A stretch of 64,000 nt of DNA, taken from assembly GCF_042242105.1 (NCBI RefSeq), contig NC_092027.1:17343221-17407220 (forward strand). The letters are read 5' to 3'. Within the stretch, counting starts at the first letter, position 1. Every line of letters starts with the position of its first letter. Below, piece by piece: positions 1 to 11,399 of this stretch. The notes under the pieces are model-generated. The model made no database searches and was not told where the DNA came from. It worked only from the letters and a program-made list of their open reading frames with translations. This DNA comes from Pempheris klunzingeri. Taxonomy: Eukaryota; Chordata; Actinopteri; Acropomatiformes; Pempheridae. A program made the position numbers and the translations under genes.

Positions 1-982
1 CGATATATAAAACCTTCTCCCTCCCTACCCAGCTGTCTCTACCTTCTTCTCACCCTCATCTAATTCATTATTTTGCACTGCATCTCCGTTTACCCCTCTT
101 TTTCTCTCCTTCTCCTGCAGACACTTGTTATTCCCTTGCTTTCTGACGCAAGCGTGCGCACAAACACACACACACACACACACACTCATATATACCCCTC
201 TCTTTTTCACACTCACACCCTCTTTCTTTACCTCTCTCTTTCTCTGTCTCTCCAGGGTACAGTCTGTGCTGACAGCCTGTTCCTCCAGAATTGATTTCTA
301 CCCACAATGCAATAAAAGTCAGTGAAGAAAGAAGAGGAGCAACTGCGTAACAACAGCTTGTCAATCAGTGCTGCTGATGTGTGTGCGTGTGTATGTTTAT
401 ATGTGTGTGCTCGTAGGTAATTTGGGGTTTGGCTGCTCTGTGTGCTTTTGCAGACACACACATGCAGGGTAGGAGCTCATTTACCTGTCCACACATTACG
501 GCGTGTTTGTTACATGTGAAAGCTCTGAGGTTTTCTCACTCTGTGTCTTCAGCGTTCAGTCGTGTCCTTATCAGGCTGAATGGATTTCCTGCCGCCTTGA
601 TGCTTTTTCTATAACTGCTAATCATTAGCTGTGCTGCCGTTTGATTAAAATCAATTTCTCATTTGATTACACACAGCTGTGGTTATATACAAACAATTAT
701 GGAAACATGAAAGATAGACACACTTTATAGAGCTGAAGATATACTGCTCTACTTTTTCACAGTGAGTAAAAATTGATGGTGAGCTGTATTTCCTGCTTTG
801 ATTTTCCAGTTAATCTTCTCCCACTCATTACTGGAAAGGCCACACACACACACATTTTTAAACCTTGGTTTAACATCCTAAGTGTGTCTCTGTGATATTG
901 AATTTTCATGATTAAATAGGCAGCAATCAGAGGTTGTAAAAACACATAGTTATGTGTTATTTATTAAGAGTTTAAAACCCTG

Positions 983-1084
983 GAGCACCTCCGTGGCTGA
1001 ATGGTTACAGCGCATGGTCGCAACCATCACCAGCTGGATCCTTCACTGTCACTGTCCAATAAAGGCAAGAATTGTCAAAAAAAT
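983..1084 (+). repeat. Possible tRNA-derived SINE fragment
   Basis: The segment opens with a pol III A-box-like string (TGGCTGAATGG at about 994-1004). It ends in an AATAAAGGCAAGAATTGTC-type tail with an A-run, a layout I recognise from abundant short repeats in percomorph fish. The B box is not visible, so the copy would be internally deleted and inactive. The assignment rests on recalled repeat structure, not on an alignment. Confidence 0.45.
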
Positions 1085-3529
1085 GCTTCATCAACTCTGT
1101 GTCGGTGTGGTGTGGACAGGTCAAAGCAGGAAGGGCACGTGTGTGAGTCTTAACATTAATGAAGGCTGCATTCCATTTACTGTAGGTAAGCTCGGTCGAG
1201 GGTCTGGCACTGTACATGCTGGCTCACTGGGAAGGCACCCTGGGACACTTGATGGAGCGGAGACATCATTATAGTCGGTGCATGCGCGCTTCTCCTGCTG
1301 TGACAAGTCAAAATGTCTGGTGTGAAACGGTGGGTGTTGGTGCGCTGAAGTATGTGGCATCAGCTTTTTCTAGCTGAGCTTTGCCCACTTCAAACAAGTG
1401 ACAAAGGAAAAGACACAAACATACACAGAGAAATCTCTCCCGTGAAATATTCACAATTGTTCCATCTTTGGCTGAGATGTGTGAGCATCAACCAGATTAT
1501 AAAAAAATGAAAATAGTTTTGGTTTTATTTGTCCAGGTTTTTAGAAATCCATCTCTGCGACTTCAACCTTCACAACATTCAAAACTGTATACACCACATC
1601 GTTTGTGGTGTTCACAAATGGTGGTGGATAATCCATGTATCTCACAGTGAACAGCTTTCAAAGGAACCTCTTTTTACCAAAGTTATAGTCCCTGAGAAAA
1701 CTGTATTCTGTGGATCGTCTAAAGTGAAAAAAAAATACGTTTACGAGTAACACAAACACATTTTCATTCACCTCCACAGCATTGGACGGAAGCCAGAGGC
1801 AGAAATGTGAGAGACGATATCTCAAAACTTGGACAAATAAAACCAAAACTATCTCCACTAGACACCACAAAAGGGAAGTGAGAACATTATTATTATTATT
1901 ATTTTATTATGGGGAAACTGACCCTTTAAACAAAACAGGAGCATGGGATGAAAGAGAAATTGTGTGTGTGCTCAGTACGCAATAGCTCGATGTAATGAGC
2001 ATCTGGACTGAAAGGCAATCCTCTCCCTTACCCTGTGTGTGTGTGTGTGTGTGTGTTAGTGTGTCAGTAGGAGGTCAACACCATCCAGTGGGTAGCAGCT
2101 GTCACTTTTCCTCTCCAGTCTCCCAGATTACATGAAGTGAACCTGTGGCGGCTCAGACACCGCAGACACACTGATGGGTGGGTCCCAGACTAGGTGTCCA
2201 TTGATCAGTCTGGAAGGTCAGGGTCGGGGGGGGAGGTGGGGGGCTGTTGGAGGAATGATGTGGACCCAGGAAGAGACAGGAGAGGGACAGGGGTACGGGG
2301 GAGGTGAGAGGTGGGAGGTGGGAGGTGGGAGGTGTGGTCTGCCTTTGTCGTCTTCTCAGCTCCTTACTTCCCTCCTGCAGTAAATCATCCCTTCACACAC
2401 ACTGAGTATTTACCTTTTAATGTAAATCTATATGTTCTTATCAGAAGAGCTTCTCTGTATTTATATTTCTATGTTTTTGCTGCTTTTCTCTTATAATCTG
2501 ACTGACATGGTGAGAACTAACATTACTGAACATTTCTAAAATCCATGTGTAAATCTAATAGGTGCACACAGGCCTGTGCATATTCAACACTCACACGCAA
2601 GGTTTATTCAAGTGAACCTACATTTCTGTATTAATTTGCCTCTGTATATCTGCTGCACTACTTTGCATAATAAGTGTGATCATTTTTATCCTCTGCAGTA
2701 TTCTGTATGATAAAGTCATAAACTGCACTTTGCTGCTGCTGCTGCTGTGAGAACCCCATGGGGATCATTATAGCTCAATTTAATCTAATCTTATCTAATG
2801 ATTAGGACCAACCACGTTACATTAACATGAAACACAATTCTATGCACAGTATGTTTTACCAAAAGGCTGCAGGGGAAGTGTACAGGGGGAAACGGCAACT
2901 GTTCAATATGAGAGTTATAATCCTCAGATGTCAGACTTTTCACTGACTCACTGAGCCGCCCCACCTTCAGTTACCTGAAGATGTCTTGGAAGGATAAATG
3001 TGAAAAGCAATGGAGGACAGAGGTACACACGGGACAGTGAGGTGATGGATGAGGAAGAGGAGTTTAAAAGAAGTCCAGTGGATGCCATGGATGCCCGCAG
3101 CAGCAAACAGATGTTTGTTTGACAAGTCTCTGAACTTCACACCACTGAGGACCTGTGCACAGCACCATCAGCACGGAAAAAACATTAAGTCAGTCAACTG
3201 TGTGTCTGTTTTAATGGAGAGTTCAGATTAGTCACCACATTGCTGTGATGTCAGGTGTGTTTGTGTCTGCGAACACTGACTCGCATGATTGTTTCATTGC
3301 AGTTTTCTCTGTGGGAAGTCGTTTTTTTTCCGAATTCCAACCACAATGGACCACATCGTATCTACACACCACACCCACCTCTACACCACACCGTAGGTGG
3401 GCCTTCTAATGGAGCTTGGCCCAGAAATAATCCTGCACACAACTGTCTATAGAATCGAGAGAGAGAGAGAGAGAGAGAGTTAAACAAACAAAACACACTT
3501 GCACTTATTTAACATTTGTGAGCAATTTG

Positions 3530-3710
3530 GTTAATTAGTCAGCTTTAAAGATACTGGTATCTTATCTTAGCGGTAGCTGTTTCCAGTCTCCACGCTAAGG
3601 CAAGGCAAGGCACATTCATTCTAGCCGTAGCTTCATATCGAACATACAGACATATGGAGTGGTTTCAGTCTTCTCATCTAACTCTATATTTACCAAAATA
3701 TTGAACTACG
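3530..3710 (+). repeat. Fragment of a GCTAAG-rich percomorph MITE
   Basis: The segment contains a run of 'gtagctgtttccagtctcc', a degenerate 'gctaag', 'gtagcttcatat' and 'cttctcatctaactct'. These occur in the same order in the better-preserved element at 46086-46466 and in a partial copy near 34318-34610. Both termini are decayed here, so no target-site duplication is visible. Confidence 0.5.
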
Positions 3711-3758
3711 TCAGTGTTGTTGAGGTTATCTTCAGTGTTGTTGAGGTTATCCTCAGTG
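3711..3758. repeat. 21-bp tandem duplication
   Basis: A 21-bp unit beginning TCAGTGTTGTTGAGG occurs twice in tandem with one mismatch at the end, followed by the first six bases of a third unit. It looks like a recent local slippage or duplication next to the MITE fragment. Confidence 0.85.
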
Positions 3759-4884
3759 CGCTTTTACTTTAAGCTGTTGCACAGCAGCATTATAATGCTG
3801 TATATTAATATGCACGGTGCAGATGAACCCTATCAGCCTCTGTGTTATGGGAGCAGATACCACCTCCAGCGATAATGTTTCACTAATCCTATGAGACCGT
3901 CTCCTGCATGTCTGTACTGTATGTAGCCTATGTGAGTTTTTCAGAGGGAGAGAAATATGGGGAAACTGATCAAAGGTTGAATGCACATGACAAGTTACCC
4001 CTCCTATTTTCATGCAAACAAGGCTCACTAATCCATAGGGGAATTACTGTAAATGAGCAATTTCCCTCTGAGCCCCACCACAACACATCCATGTTAGGAT
4101 CTGCGGATCCACCTTTACATATCAATGACATGTGTCCATGTAAATAGGGAAGTGCACTTTTTTGTACATGTAAATGATATAAAGGGTGGAGACTCCTTAT
4201 GGGGACTAACATCACTTAACCTACTGATTTCATCTTTAAAAAAAAAAACATGTCTTTTCTTTTCATTTTAAGGAGCAGGTCCTTGCACCCATTCACTTTT
4301 GATGATTAATTCAAACCATGGAGGCAGATTAAGCATTTCAAAGTACATAACAAAGCAGAAGACTGAGAGGAACGAGATGAAAGCGCCAAGAGAAAGAGGG
4401 ATCAGGAGCAGGACGAGCCAAGAGAGAGAAAGTGATGCAGACGGGAAAATTGAAAGATTGCCGCTTCTGTTTCTCCAGTCTGTTAGTTCCGTGTCTTTGT
4501 AGGCTCTCTCCGGGGAAACAGAGGATATAACCCTCTAAAGTCTCCCCGTTTCATGTAGGGTCAAGATCTTTTTGATCAGGGGTGACTGGGGATGAAAGCG
4601 CAAGAGGGGAGTCGCGGGGGGAGTGGGAGAAAAGTAGGCAAGAGTAAAACTGAGAGGAGAAGAATAGAGGATGAGTGACAGAGGAAGGGGTATGAAGGGG
4701 GGGTTGTCTGAGTTTGATGGGAAGATGAGGTGGACAGACAAGGATTTCACGCTGTCTGGAGCTGGGGAGGGAACTTCAGGGGAGCAGTTATAGGAAGGAT
4801 GTTTCTCAATCATCATCCTCAAGAGCAAGTGTGCTTAAGTTTATTGCGGCATAGTTTCAAAAATTGACAGTGTCAGTAGTTGTT

Positions 4885-4925
<41 letters not shown>

Positions 4926-5102
4926 GTGTGCAGCTGTCGAGGAGGAGACACACACACATGACACGGCAGACGCAGAGCTTCCATATTGACTCTCTCAGAG
5001 GGAGGGCTCTACATCATAACCTCGATATTGATTACAGGGACTATGAGAAGCACGGGCGACATCTGATACTGCAGCCATATGTCCACATGAAATCACTGCG
5101 AC

Positions 5103-5160
<58 letters not shown>

Positions 5161-5271
5161 CAATAACAGCTAATCTCTCCCTGTTGAGGAAGATGCCCAC
5201 CTAATTAAAGCGTTTTTAATGAGGTATGATGGTGACACACAAGTGCTCCTGCATTTGCACAAGAGTGTTTA

Positions 5272-5276
<5 letters not shown>

Positions 5277-5352
<76 letters not shown>
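5277..5352. repeat. (AC)~38 microsatellite upstream of the mycl promoter
   Basis: An uninterrupted AC dinucleotide array of about 76 bp lies roughly 200 bp upstream of the inferred mycl promoter. Alternating purine-pyrimidine arrays of this length can adopt Z-DNA and vary in length between individuals. Confidence 0.95.
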
Positions 5353-5354
<2 letters not shown>

Positions 5355-5449
5355 GTTGTTATTATGTTCGCATAATTATTGCAAAAGCAGTGCCACCTTA
5401 TGAAATCAGTGTCACATAACCCTCTGCTCTCATAACACTCCCTCTGCAG

Positions 5450-5580
5450 CGCGTCTCTAGTATTTTGAGTGCGCTGCGCCTTTAAACGGCAGGCGTGGCT
5501 CTCCTACTACGACCCGCCTTTTATGCATAATAGCCAACTCTCCTTCCCCCGGATCATATAGTGCAGTAGTCGGCAAAGAA
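5450..5580 (+). promoter_or_regulatory. mycl: Inferred mycl core promoter
   Basis: The DNA turns GC-rich here and contains an AT-rich motif (TTTATGCATAAT near 5520-5531) and a TATA-like CATATAG near 5555-5561. The inferred start of the first exon is just downstream. The transcription start is not defined by the sequence alone; I placed it at about 5560-5590 from the position of the first splice donor and the usual size of MYC-family first exons. Confidence 0.4.
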
Positions 5581-5846
5581 AAGTGACCACAGCCAAAGCC
5601 TATCCAGCCCTTTGAGCCGTGGGACTGCGACCAAACGGACTCATTTACCTCAACGGCTGTTTACAACCTGGACAAAAAAAAAAAAGAGAGAGAGAGGGAG
5701 GGAAAGACACCAGTCCGACCAGCGAGAAAACGCACGTTTGAGGCAGATCACACGGAAGGAATCACTGTAGCTGCTGCGTTTGGACACTTAAATTGCGCAC
5801 GGTGGATCTATGAAGACGCAGGCAGGTTTTTCACTCTCGGCACCAG
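5570..5846 (+). other. mycl: mycl exon 1 (5' UTR, non-coding)
   Basis: The exon ends at a clean donor (CACCAG then GTAAAA, with GT at 5847). No long open frame exists here, matching the conserved non-coding first exon of MYC genes. An upstream AUG at 5810-5812 opens an 18-codon frame that crosses the splice junction and stops at 6716-6718 in exon 2. Its context is weak, with T at -3 and A at +4. The 5' boundary is approximate. Confidence 0.55.
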
Positions 5847-6698
5847 GTAAAACTCTTGGATGACTCTTTGGCTCTGATGTGAGCGCACGGGCATGGGGAG
5901 AAACAAGGAGGGGGGGAGGGACTTCGGGTGATGATAGACGAAATGAGCCGCATGAAGTTTTGGGTTTCCAGCGCGCCTGCTGCTTAATTAACTGATCGGC
6001 GCTTTTTAGTCGCAGCTGAATTCTCTGAGCTTGATAAGGAGTTGAACCGAGGAGGAGTCACATTAAACTACTTTACATACGACTCCCCTGTCTGACCAGG
6101 TCCATCAGCAGGCAGGACGGCTGCCTGTCTATCCAATTAATGTATTTCAATCTAATTTAATCACTCTCTTCTGCTAAGCAGTCAGCAGAAAATATAACCC
6201 CCCCCCCCCCCCCGTCTCTCCAAACCCTCCTCCCCTTTCTCCTTTTCTCTGTCACAGTATACTACTAAAACACTGTTATGTAATGAAACACTGTTGCGAA
6301 ACTTGAACTTCTCTGCAGCAGCAGCGGCACAGAGTAGTTTAACTTTACTTTGCGGCATTTACGCGTAGGTTACTTTATATTTACGCAGGAAACCCCCCCT
6401 AATTTATAGGGTGTCCATTGACCTTATAAGGATTGTGTTGTCTTAATTGGCACACCATGTTCTGACACAGGCACTTAGTTGATCTGTTGCACCTTGTAAT
6501 GGGTCTTTTCTTTCTGTCTTTTTGCTGTAAACAATATAATTAAAGTACCGCGATGCATCCAAAATAGCTGCATTATGCGCGGCCACAAAATCAGCCCTTT
6601 CCCCCCCAGAGGGCAACACGTCTGCGGACAGGGCTGTGATTATTTTGATGAGAATAAGGCTCAGTTCTCACACAACTGTTGGCTCCATCTCTCCGCAG

Positions 6699-7376
6699 AC
6701 AGAGGGAACAGGGAGTGATTCACCCCCGTGCCTGCAGCCCCCATGCCGGGCATTAGCTCCGCCGCGCCCCGTTATGAAAACTGGGACATGGACCACCTCG
6801 ACCATTACCAACATTATTTCTACGACGACCACCACGACCCGGACGAGGATTTCTTCAAGTCCACGGCGCCCAGCGAGGACATATGGAAGAAATTCGAGCT
6901 GGTACCGACCCCGCCCATGTCCCCTATCCGGGCGGTGGAGGGGTCGGGCAGGGTCGGGCTGCTGCACCCGTCTCTGGGGGACAAGCTGGAGTGGGTCTCC
7001 CAATTCTTAGGGCAGGAGGACGATCAGCAGCAGGACCTGCCCTGCAAGCTGACCACGGCCAGTGACTCTTTCGGGAACCTGAGCTCCATCATCATCCAGG
7101 ACTGCATGTGGAGCGGCTTCTCGGCGGGGCAGCAGCTGGAGAGAGTTGTAGGGGAGCGGTGCGCCTCCTGTCCCGGGACGGGGGCCGCTGCCAAAGTCGC
7201 AGCGGCGTCTGCCGTGACATCCCCGGGGAGAGCGCAGAGTGCCCCCGCCGACGCGTCGGCCCTCGGCGGTTTGGCGGCGGACTGTGTGGACCCGGCGGCG
7301 GTGCTCACCTTCCCGTTAACCGGTGGCTGCAAGAAACAAGTGTCCTCTGGTTCAGAGTCTCACACCGACTCCTCAG
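6699..7376 (+). CDS. mycl: mycl exon 2 (start codon, MYC boxes I and II)
   Basis: The acceptor is CTCTCCGCAG ending at 6698 and the donor is GTCAGT at 7377. Coding starts at ATG 6743, giving a protein that begins MPGISS. A second in-frame ATG at 6788 (residue 16, context GAC-ATG-G) has the better initiation context and lines up with the human MYCL start. The exon leaves phase 1 (final G joins AT of exon 3). Confidence 0.93.
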
Positions 7377-9859
7377 GTCAGTAACAGATGGAGTATGCAA
7401 CATAAATGACTTGCGGAGAAACATGCCACTGTAATGGCTGGTCATTGACTTCTTGTGTGTCTGGACTGAGCTTTATAGTTATTATATCCTATTTATATGC
7501 TGTAATGTAATATGTAGTTTAGTGACCACAGCATTGCTTTAATCCCCCCAACAGACATCCACTTTGTAGTTTCTCTCCATTTGTCTGCCCACATACATTT
7601 TACTTGGGGACTTGGGGGTTTATTTGACCTGATATGTCATGTCTCCCTCTCTCATTCAGTTAGTACTTTAGCTTTGATTAGCCATTATCTATTAATAGGG
7701 TTGGCAGGGCACATGATGACTGCATTGCGTTACCTTGGTGCATGCAACACATGCTTCAAGACCAGAGAGCGACACGCCCATTGAAACATCTGCTGCTTGG
7801 CTGGGCTCCAGCAGACCAGCTGCTACCTCTCCCTGTTCCTCCAGTCTGACTTATGATAACAATATCCTCTCTCCGCTCCCTGGCTCACATTTGACATGAA
7901 TTCGATAAGAGTGCTCAGCATTATTGGAACTTTATGTAATGAGGAGGGAGGGAAAATCAACCCTTCTCATGAGGAAGAAGGTCTAGCCCGCAGTTTTTCC
8001 CCTGATTCGAGATCTACTTCTTCTGTTTCCACTCCGTGAGCCCATATGATAGCGATTGGTATGTAGGCTGCCTTGTGATGTTGAGCCTGGACCATGCATA
8101 ATGGTGTGTGGAATGTCACAAAGGGAACTTGTTGCTGCATTCCTCCACTCAACAGGCTGCAGCGCCAATTGTGTCAGTGGGTGGATTTTGTCCGAGCCAG
8201 CCCGGGCTGTGAATAGAGTGGGATTAGCCATTTAGGAGGCCGGCTAGGCCTGCAGAATTCTTTGACATGAGTTTGAGGCAGTATTTCACACCATTTCAGG
8301 GGATAATATGCGCTTAAAGAAAAGAAGGAGCAATCACAGGAAATAAATGTATGCCCAAGCTCCAAGAGCCATTATAGAGCTATTTCAGGGAGTTCATTCT
8401 GTATGCCCTGTAATATGAGATGTCATCTTTTGTCACATAAATGTTGCTGTAAATAATAGGCAGACACCCCTCCCTCCAAAGCTCTTTGTCCACCACCTTT
8501 TCACGGTGTAATTCACACAGAGGTAACTACTTTCTGAGCAGTCAAATACACAGAGGTGCAATTACTGTTGAAGTGTTTCAATTTACAAGAGCACTGAAAA
8601 TATCCCAAGAGTCTAATCAGTTGGCGGGAATCAAGTCGATAAGACCTTTCCTCATGTTTAATGTCCCGTTTCCACTCTAGTAAATAGAGCAGCAAATGGG
8701 TTTTACATGCGTGCGGCGTTGAAAATCTGTCGGCTCATTTGAACAAGTTGAGGAGTTGCTGATTTGTGTCTTCACCTAACCCCTCTCTGCCCCTCATCCC
8801 CACCCAGTCCACATGAGAGGGGAGAACTTCCTCTCAGGGAGCTGACCTAATGTAGTGAATCATCACTGTGACAGTGTGTGAGGTCATGTAGGTTTCATGG
8901 GATTGTGTGCATTTAATTGGTTTCAAGAGGAAGGCGAGTGTGTACAGCGAGGGGACTCTTCTTTCCAGGTCGAGCTGTCACCAGCAGTCATCAGCAGGTA
9001 TGTTGCATAATCAAAGACATCATGTGATACCTTCCCTTTTGCCCTTCCAGATGATGAAGATGACAAAGACGAGGATGAAGAGGAGATTGACGTGGTCACG
9101 GTGGAGCACAAGCAGCAGCAGCGCAAACCTCGTCGACTGGTCAACACTCGTAAACCGGTGACCATAACGGTGCGAGCCGACCCCCTTGACCCCGGCATGA
9201 AGCGTTTCCACATCTCCATCCACCAACAGCAGCACAACTATGCTGCCCCCTCCCCGGACACACTCCCTCCGCCGGTCGAGCCGCCTCGGAAGAGGGTTCG
9301 ACAGGAGGCCTCCACCCAGGCCGCCCAGCCACACCAGAACTCTCACTACCACCAGCCCCGGCCCGGCCACGCCCCTCTGAACTTAGACAGCAGGAAGTGT
9401 CATGTGACCGTTGCTGGGGTCAGGTCAGAGTCGCCCAACCTCAGCGCCTCCTCTCCTACATCCTCCAGATCACCTTCTTCTCCTCCCTCCTCGTCTTCCT
9501 CCTCCTCCTCCCCCTCGAGCTCCTCCCATCCCCAGAGCTCTCCCTCCAAGACCCACTTCTTCTCCCACCTCTCCAGCCCCCAGTCCTCCGACTGCGAGGA
9601 CACAGACAAACGTAAGGCGCACAACTTCCTCGAACGCAAGCGAAGGAACGACCTGCGCTCGCGTTTCCTGTCGTTGCGGGACGAGATCCCGGGCTTAGCG
9701 GACTGCCCCAAGACGCCGAAGGTGGCGATCCTGACGCGAGCCACGGAGTACCTGCAGCAGCTGCACGCCAGCGAGAGGCAGAAGGCTCAGGAGAGGAAGC
9801 AGCTGAAAGCCAGGCAGCTGCAGCTGCTGCAGAGGCTGGCACAGCTCAAACGATCCTGA
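6743..9859 (+). CDS. mycl: L-Myc transcription factor (bHLH-zipper)
   Basis: This is the MYCL proto-oncogene orthologue, a nuclear transcription factor that dimerises with MAX through its bHLH-zipper and binds E-boxes. Coding parts are 6743-7376 and 9051-9859, giving 480 residues against about 364 in human. MYC box I is at about 43-62 (EDIWKKFEL, then the PTPPMSP phosphodegron with Thr56 and Ser60). MYC box II is at about 115-136 (IIIQDCMWSGFSAG). An acidic box follows at 212-230 (EEEIDVVTVE), then the MYCL-typical RKPVTITVRADPLDPG and HFHISIHQQQHNYAA-like block. A serine-rich tract spans about 337-380, and the bHLH-zipper spans 398-480 (HNFLERKRRNDLRSRF). The N-terminal YQHYFYD and FFKSTAPSEDIW strings distinguish MYCL from MYC and MYCN. 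Teleosts can keep two copies (a/b), and I cannot tell which this is. The extra length lies mainly in the serine tract and N-terminus. Confidence 0.96.
7377..9050 (+). other. mycl: mycl intron 2
   Basis: This 1.67-kb intron separates MYC boxes I/II from the rest of the protein, the intron position shared by vertebrate MYC genes. I see no coding exon or clear repeat inside. It is fairly rich in AT and non-repetitive. Confidence 0.85.
9051..9859 (+). CDS. mycl: mycl exon 3 (acidic box to bHLH-zipper)
   Basis: The acceptor is TTTTGCCCTTCCAG ending at 9050, and the frame continues directly from exon 2 as SSDDEDDKDEDEEEIDVV. The exon ends at TGA 9857-9859. A poly-serine/proline tract (about 9424-9550) is coded largely by repetitive TCC/TCT codons and probably varies in length between species. 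The bHLH-zipper occupies the last 83 codons. Confidence 0.95.
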
Positions 9860-11395
9860 GCGACGGGGTCGGCTGTCACCACACACGTGCACTCCCAGAC
9901 CTGAGCGGGACAACATGAAGGAGAAAAGACACTAATGTTCACTTTGAATTGGTCACGTTGGAATAGTGCGGGTGGATTTTTTTTCTTTTCTTTTTTTTTT
10001 GGTTTTTGTGGTTTGCACATTAGCTTCTGAGTGACTGACGAGGCCGTAAGCTGGTCAGGACAGCGAGCTAGGGACTGATCTGATGGGGCATCTTACGGGC
10101 AGATTAATGTGTCCATGGTTACTCAATATAGGTTTGTCAAACTGCTATATTTCCCCTTGCTAAAATGTGTCGCCTGCTACAGGAAGTCTTGCTGTGACTG
10201 CAGCAGCTTCTAGTCAATAAACTGCTACAACTGTGCTGTTAAAGTGCTGCATGGTCTGGTCAGCCGTCTCCTTGGTTGTTATTGGGGCTTGGTGTGTTTG
10301 CATGACAGCAATGTCTCCTCTTCCTGTCAGTCTGAAGGGCCCCCTGAAGTTTCTCTGTAGAGCCTCCTCTTCATTCTCAGCTCCTTTACAGCCCCCTGCT
10401 CTTCAGCGCTCGGCATATAACTTGTACAATTTATTATCAAGTTGTGCCTTTTTTTTTTTTCTTCTTTTTTTCCCCCTGCTGCATTTTTTCCCTCCTATTT
10501 TCCTTTTCTCTCTCTCTCCATAGCAGCCAACCTCTCCCCTGTTTCCTCTCGTTCTTTTCTTCACTCCTCTCCGTGTCAGCAGTTGGAGTTTCTGGCTGTT
10601 AGTGGGGATGCAGGGGGCTGTAGGTGGGACTGCACCGAGCCACGTTACAACTAGAAGGACACAATACACTCCTCACCTCCCGGGATAGCTCAGGTTAAGT
10701 CCAAACTTCTGTGCCTGCAGGTTTCCATTCAGAAACTTCACTGTGTTCTTGTTGTACATGTTTCCACTGCAGCACCATGCCCACAGTGACGGCCTGTTTT
10801 TGTAGCATTATTTGGAGGAAATGAGAAAATATGTTGTTGTCGTTTGAGCTGTATCTTATTGTCAATGAAAATCTGCAAAAAACACTATGAAGATCTTTAC
10901 CAAGATTTCACTCTCTTTATTGTTGTTGTGCCATGGAGACCAGCCAAAAGGTGAACGGTGGCTTCGAATGATCGAACCTGAAGAATCTGTTGGAGAATGG
11001 CTTAGATTGAATCCGTTTGTTTAGCAGCATCAAAAATGCCAACGTTTGCTCAGATATGAAGCCCACTGAGTGTCCAACTGTACATTTCTTTCATCTTGCT
11101 GTCTGATATATTTGTAAATTTGAGGGTTTTTTTCTTTTGCATTTGATGTAATGCCTATAGAAGCCTTTCAATGTACGTAGACTATCCTGTTGGATGTTCT
11201 GTATATAGTACCCTTACTGTACAGTCCCTTCCAAACCAAAACCAGAGCTGTCTACTATACTCATCCTAGTTTTCGTTGGGCCCTGCATCTAAAAACCGGG
11301 GCCAAGCTTGCTGGCTTTTCAAAGATAACTCAAAGCTTCTATTTTTGTTAATAAAATGATAATGAAAAGAGTCAAAATAAAATACTTACTGAACA
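9860..11395 (+). other. mycl: mycl 3' UTR
   Basis: The region downstream of the mycl stop is AT-rich and carries AATAAA signals at 10216-10221, 11350-11355 and 11376-11381. A short (about 0.4 kb) and a long (about 1.5 kb) 3' UTR are therefore both possible. T-runs and TGTA motifs are scattered through it, as in unstable MYC-family mRNAs. Confidence 0.6.
11376..11381 (+). terminator. mycl: Distal mycl polyadenylation signal
   Basis: AATAAA here follows another AATAAA at 11350-11355, with T-rich DNA downstream from 11426. This paired arrangement is the best candidate for the distal cleavage site. A proximal AATAAA lies at 10216-10221. Confidence 0.5.
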
Positions 11396-11399
11396 TTGA

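Larger units (their letters stand above)
1..5550. other. Intergenic region upstream of mycl
   Basis: I see no credible coding exon here. Open frames are short and follow (CA)n, (GA)n or G-rich low-complexity DNA. The stretch holds microsatellites ((CA)n near 165-186, (GT)n near 2035-2056, (GA)n near 3456-3478, (GT)n near 4886-4914, (TC)n(AC)n near 5108-5145, (AC)n at 5277-5352), a SINE-like fragment at 983-1084, a MITE-like fragment at 3530-3710 and a 21-bp tandem duplication at 3711-3758. It may carry distal mycl enhancers, but nothing in one sequence proves that. Confidence 0.7.

Noticed and set aside
2174-2383. Gly-rich 69-codon frame upstream of mycl
   Set aside because: It is a translation of a GGGAGGTG-type low-complexity stretch with no exon signals.
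9400-9842. Open frames on the minus strand opposite mycl exon 3
   Set aside because: They are shadows of the GC-rich bHLH coding sequence; codon bias and conservation belong to the plus strand.
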